From assembly GCA_021604265.1 (NCBI GenBank), contig BQIY01000183.1, positions 1-5,571 on the forward strand: a stretch of DNA of 5,571 bases. Direction: 5' to 3'. Shown here one piece after another: positions 5,422 to 5,571 of this stretch. The notes beneath the pieces are model-generated. The model had not been told where the DNA came from. It saw nothing but the letters and a program-made list of their open reading frames with translations, and searched no databases. Within the stretch, counting starts at the first letter, position 1, and each line of letters opens with the position of its first letter. This stretch comes from Nitrospirales bacterium. Its GTDB lineage: Bacteria; Nitrospirota; Nitrospiria; Nitrospirales; UBA8639. A program made the translations under genes and the position numbers.

Positions 5422-5571
5422 ATGCTCGCATTCGTCACACAGTTCTTCACGCTCACGTTCGTCCTTCTGACCCTCTCCGCCTGTCAGGATTCATCAGCAA
5501 CGACTTCTGATCATTTCAAACTGGTCATTACCGGCTCAAGCACCCTCGCACCGCTTGTTGCCGAAATCGGA
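5422..5571 (+). CDS. PstS-like substrate-binding lipoprotein, N-terminal fragment
   Basis: The first 50 codons of a gene cut by the window end. Residues 1-20 are a hydrophobic signal peptide ending in a perfect lipobox, LSA-C21, so the mature protein should be lipid-anchored facing the periplasm. After a short Ser/Thr-rich linker comes KLVITGSSTLAPLVAEIG (33-50). This is the first beta strand and oxyanion-binding loop of PstS-type phosphate-binding proteins, where the GSST-hydroxyl cluster contacts phosphate. The ATG is 3 bp after the ArsR stop with only GGA (5411-5413) as ribosome site, which suggests translational coupling. By family it would deliver phosphate or a related oxyanion to a PstCAB-type ABC transporter, but none is visible. 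Ligand specificity, and whether transporter genes follow, cannot be told from this fragment. Confidence 0.82.
   Translation, partial: MLAFVTQFFTLTFVLLTLSACQDSSATTSDHFKLVITGSSTLAPLVAEIG

Overview
The window looks like ordinary chromosomal DNA from a free-living Gram-negative-type bacterium. Two predicted lipoproteins, a periplasmic L,D-transpeptidase and a PstS-like binding protein all imply a cell envelope with a periplasm. Base composition looks close to 50% G+C by eye. The gene set and protein style (cysteine-rich family I pyrophosphatase, two-CBS protein, DUF4398-like lipoprotein, 190-residue nitrobindin-like protein) remind me of Nitrospirota, possibly a marine Nitrospira lineage. That taxonomic guess is inference only and was not tested by any search.

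Layout. At the left edge, on the plus strand, are the C-terminal tail of a short-chain dehydrogenase (1-204) and a nitrobindin-like heme-binding beta-barrel protein (281-847). Five minus-strand genes then converge on these. In transcription order (right to left) they are a two-CBS-domain protein (4838-4449), a family I inorganic pyrophosphatase (4119-3442), a coiled-coil DUF4398-like lipoprotein (3081-2440), a YkuD-type L,D-transpeptidase (2331-1603) and a beta-carbonic anhydrase (1501-887). Gaps of 329, 360, 108 and 101 bp suggest several transcription units. The lipoprotein/transpeptidase pair and perhaps the anhydrase are the most likely to be co-transcribed. At the right edge, divergent from the CBS gene, is an ArsR/SmtB-family repressor (5104-5418). 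It is followed after 3 bp by the start of a PstS-like substrate-binding lipoprotein (5422 onward, cut by the window end).

How the genes relate. The ArsR-PstS unit is the clearest functional module. A TTGACT-N17-TACAAA promoter is followed by a near-perfect ArsR/SmtB-type inverted-repeat operator at the expected transcription start. The repressor lacks the classical alpha-3 and alpha-5 metal sites but carries a vicinal Cys-Cys pair near its C-terminus. The simplest model is thiol-metal (for example arsenite) or redox control of an oxyanion-binding protein. The lipoprotein and L,D-transpeptidase suggest an envelope-maintenance pair. The pyrophosphatase, carbonic anhydrase and CBS protein are housekeeping or regulatory genes.

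The two long non-coding stretches (3082-3441 and 4120-4448) contain no gene I can support. The second is unusually rich in short perfect inverted repeats. I see no mobile element, CRISPR array, tRNA or rRNA, and no convincing evidence of a wholly new system.
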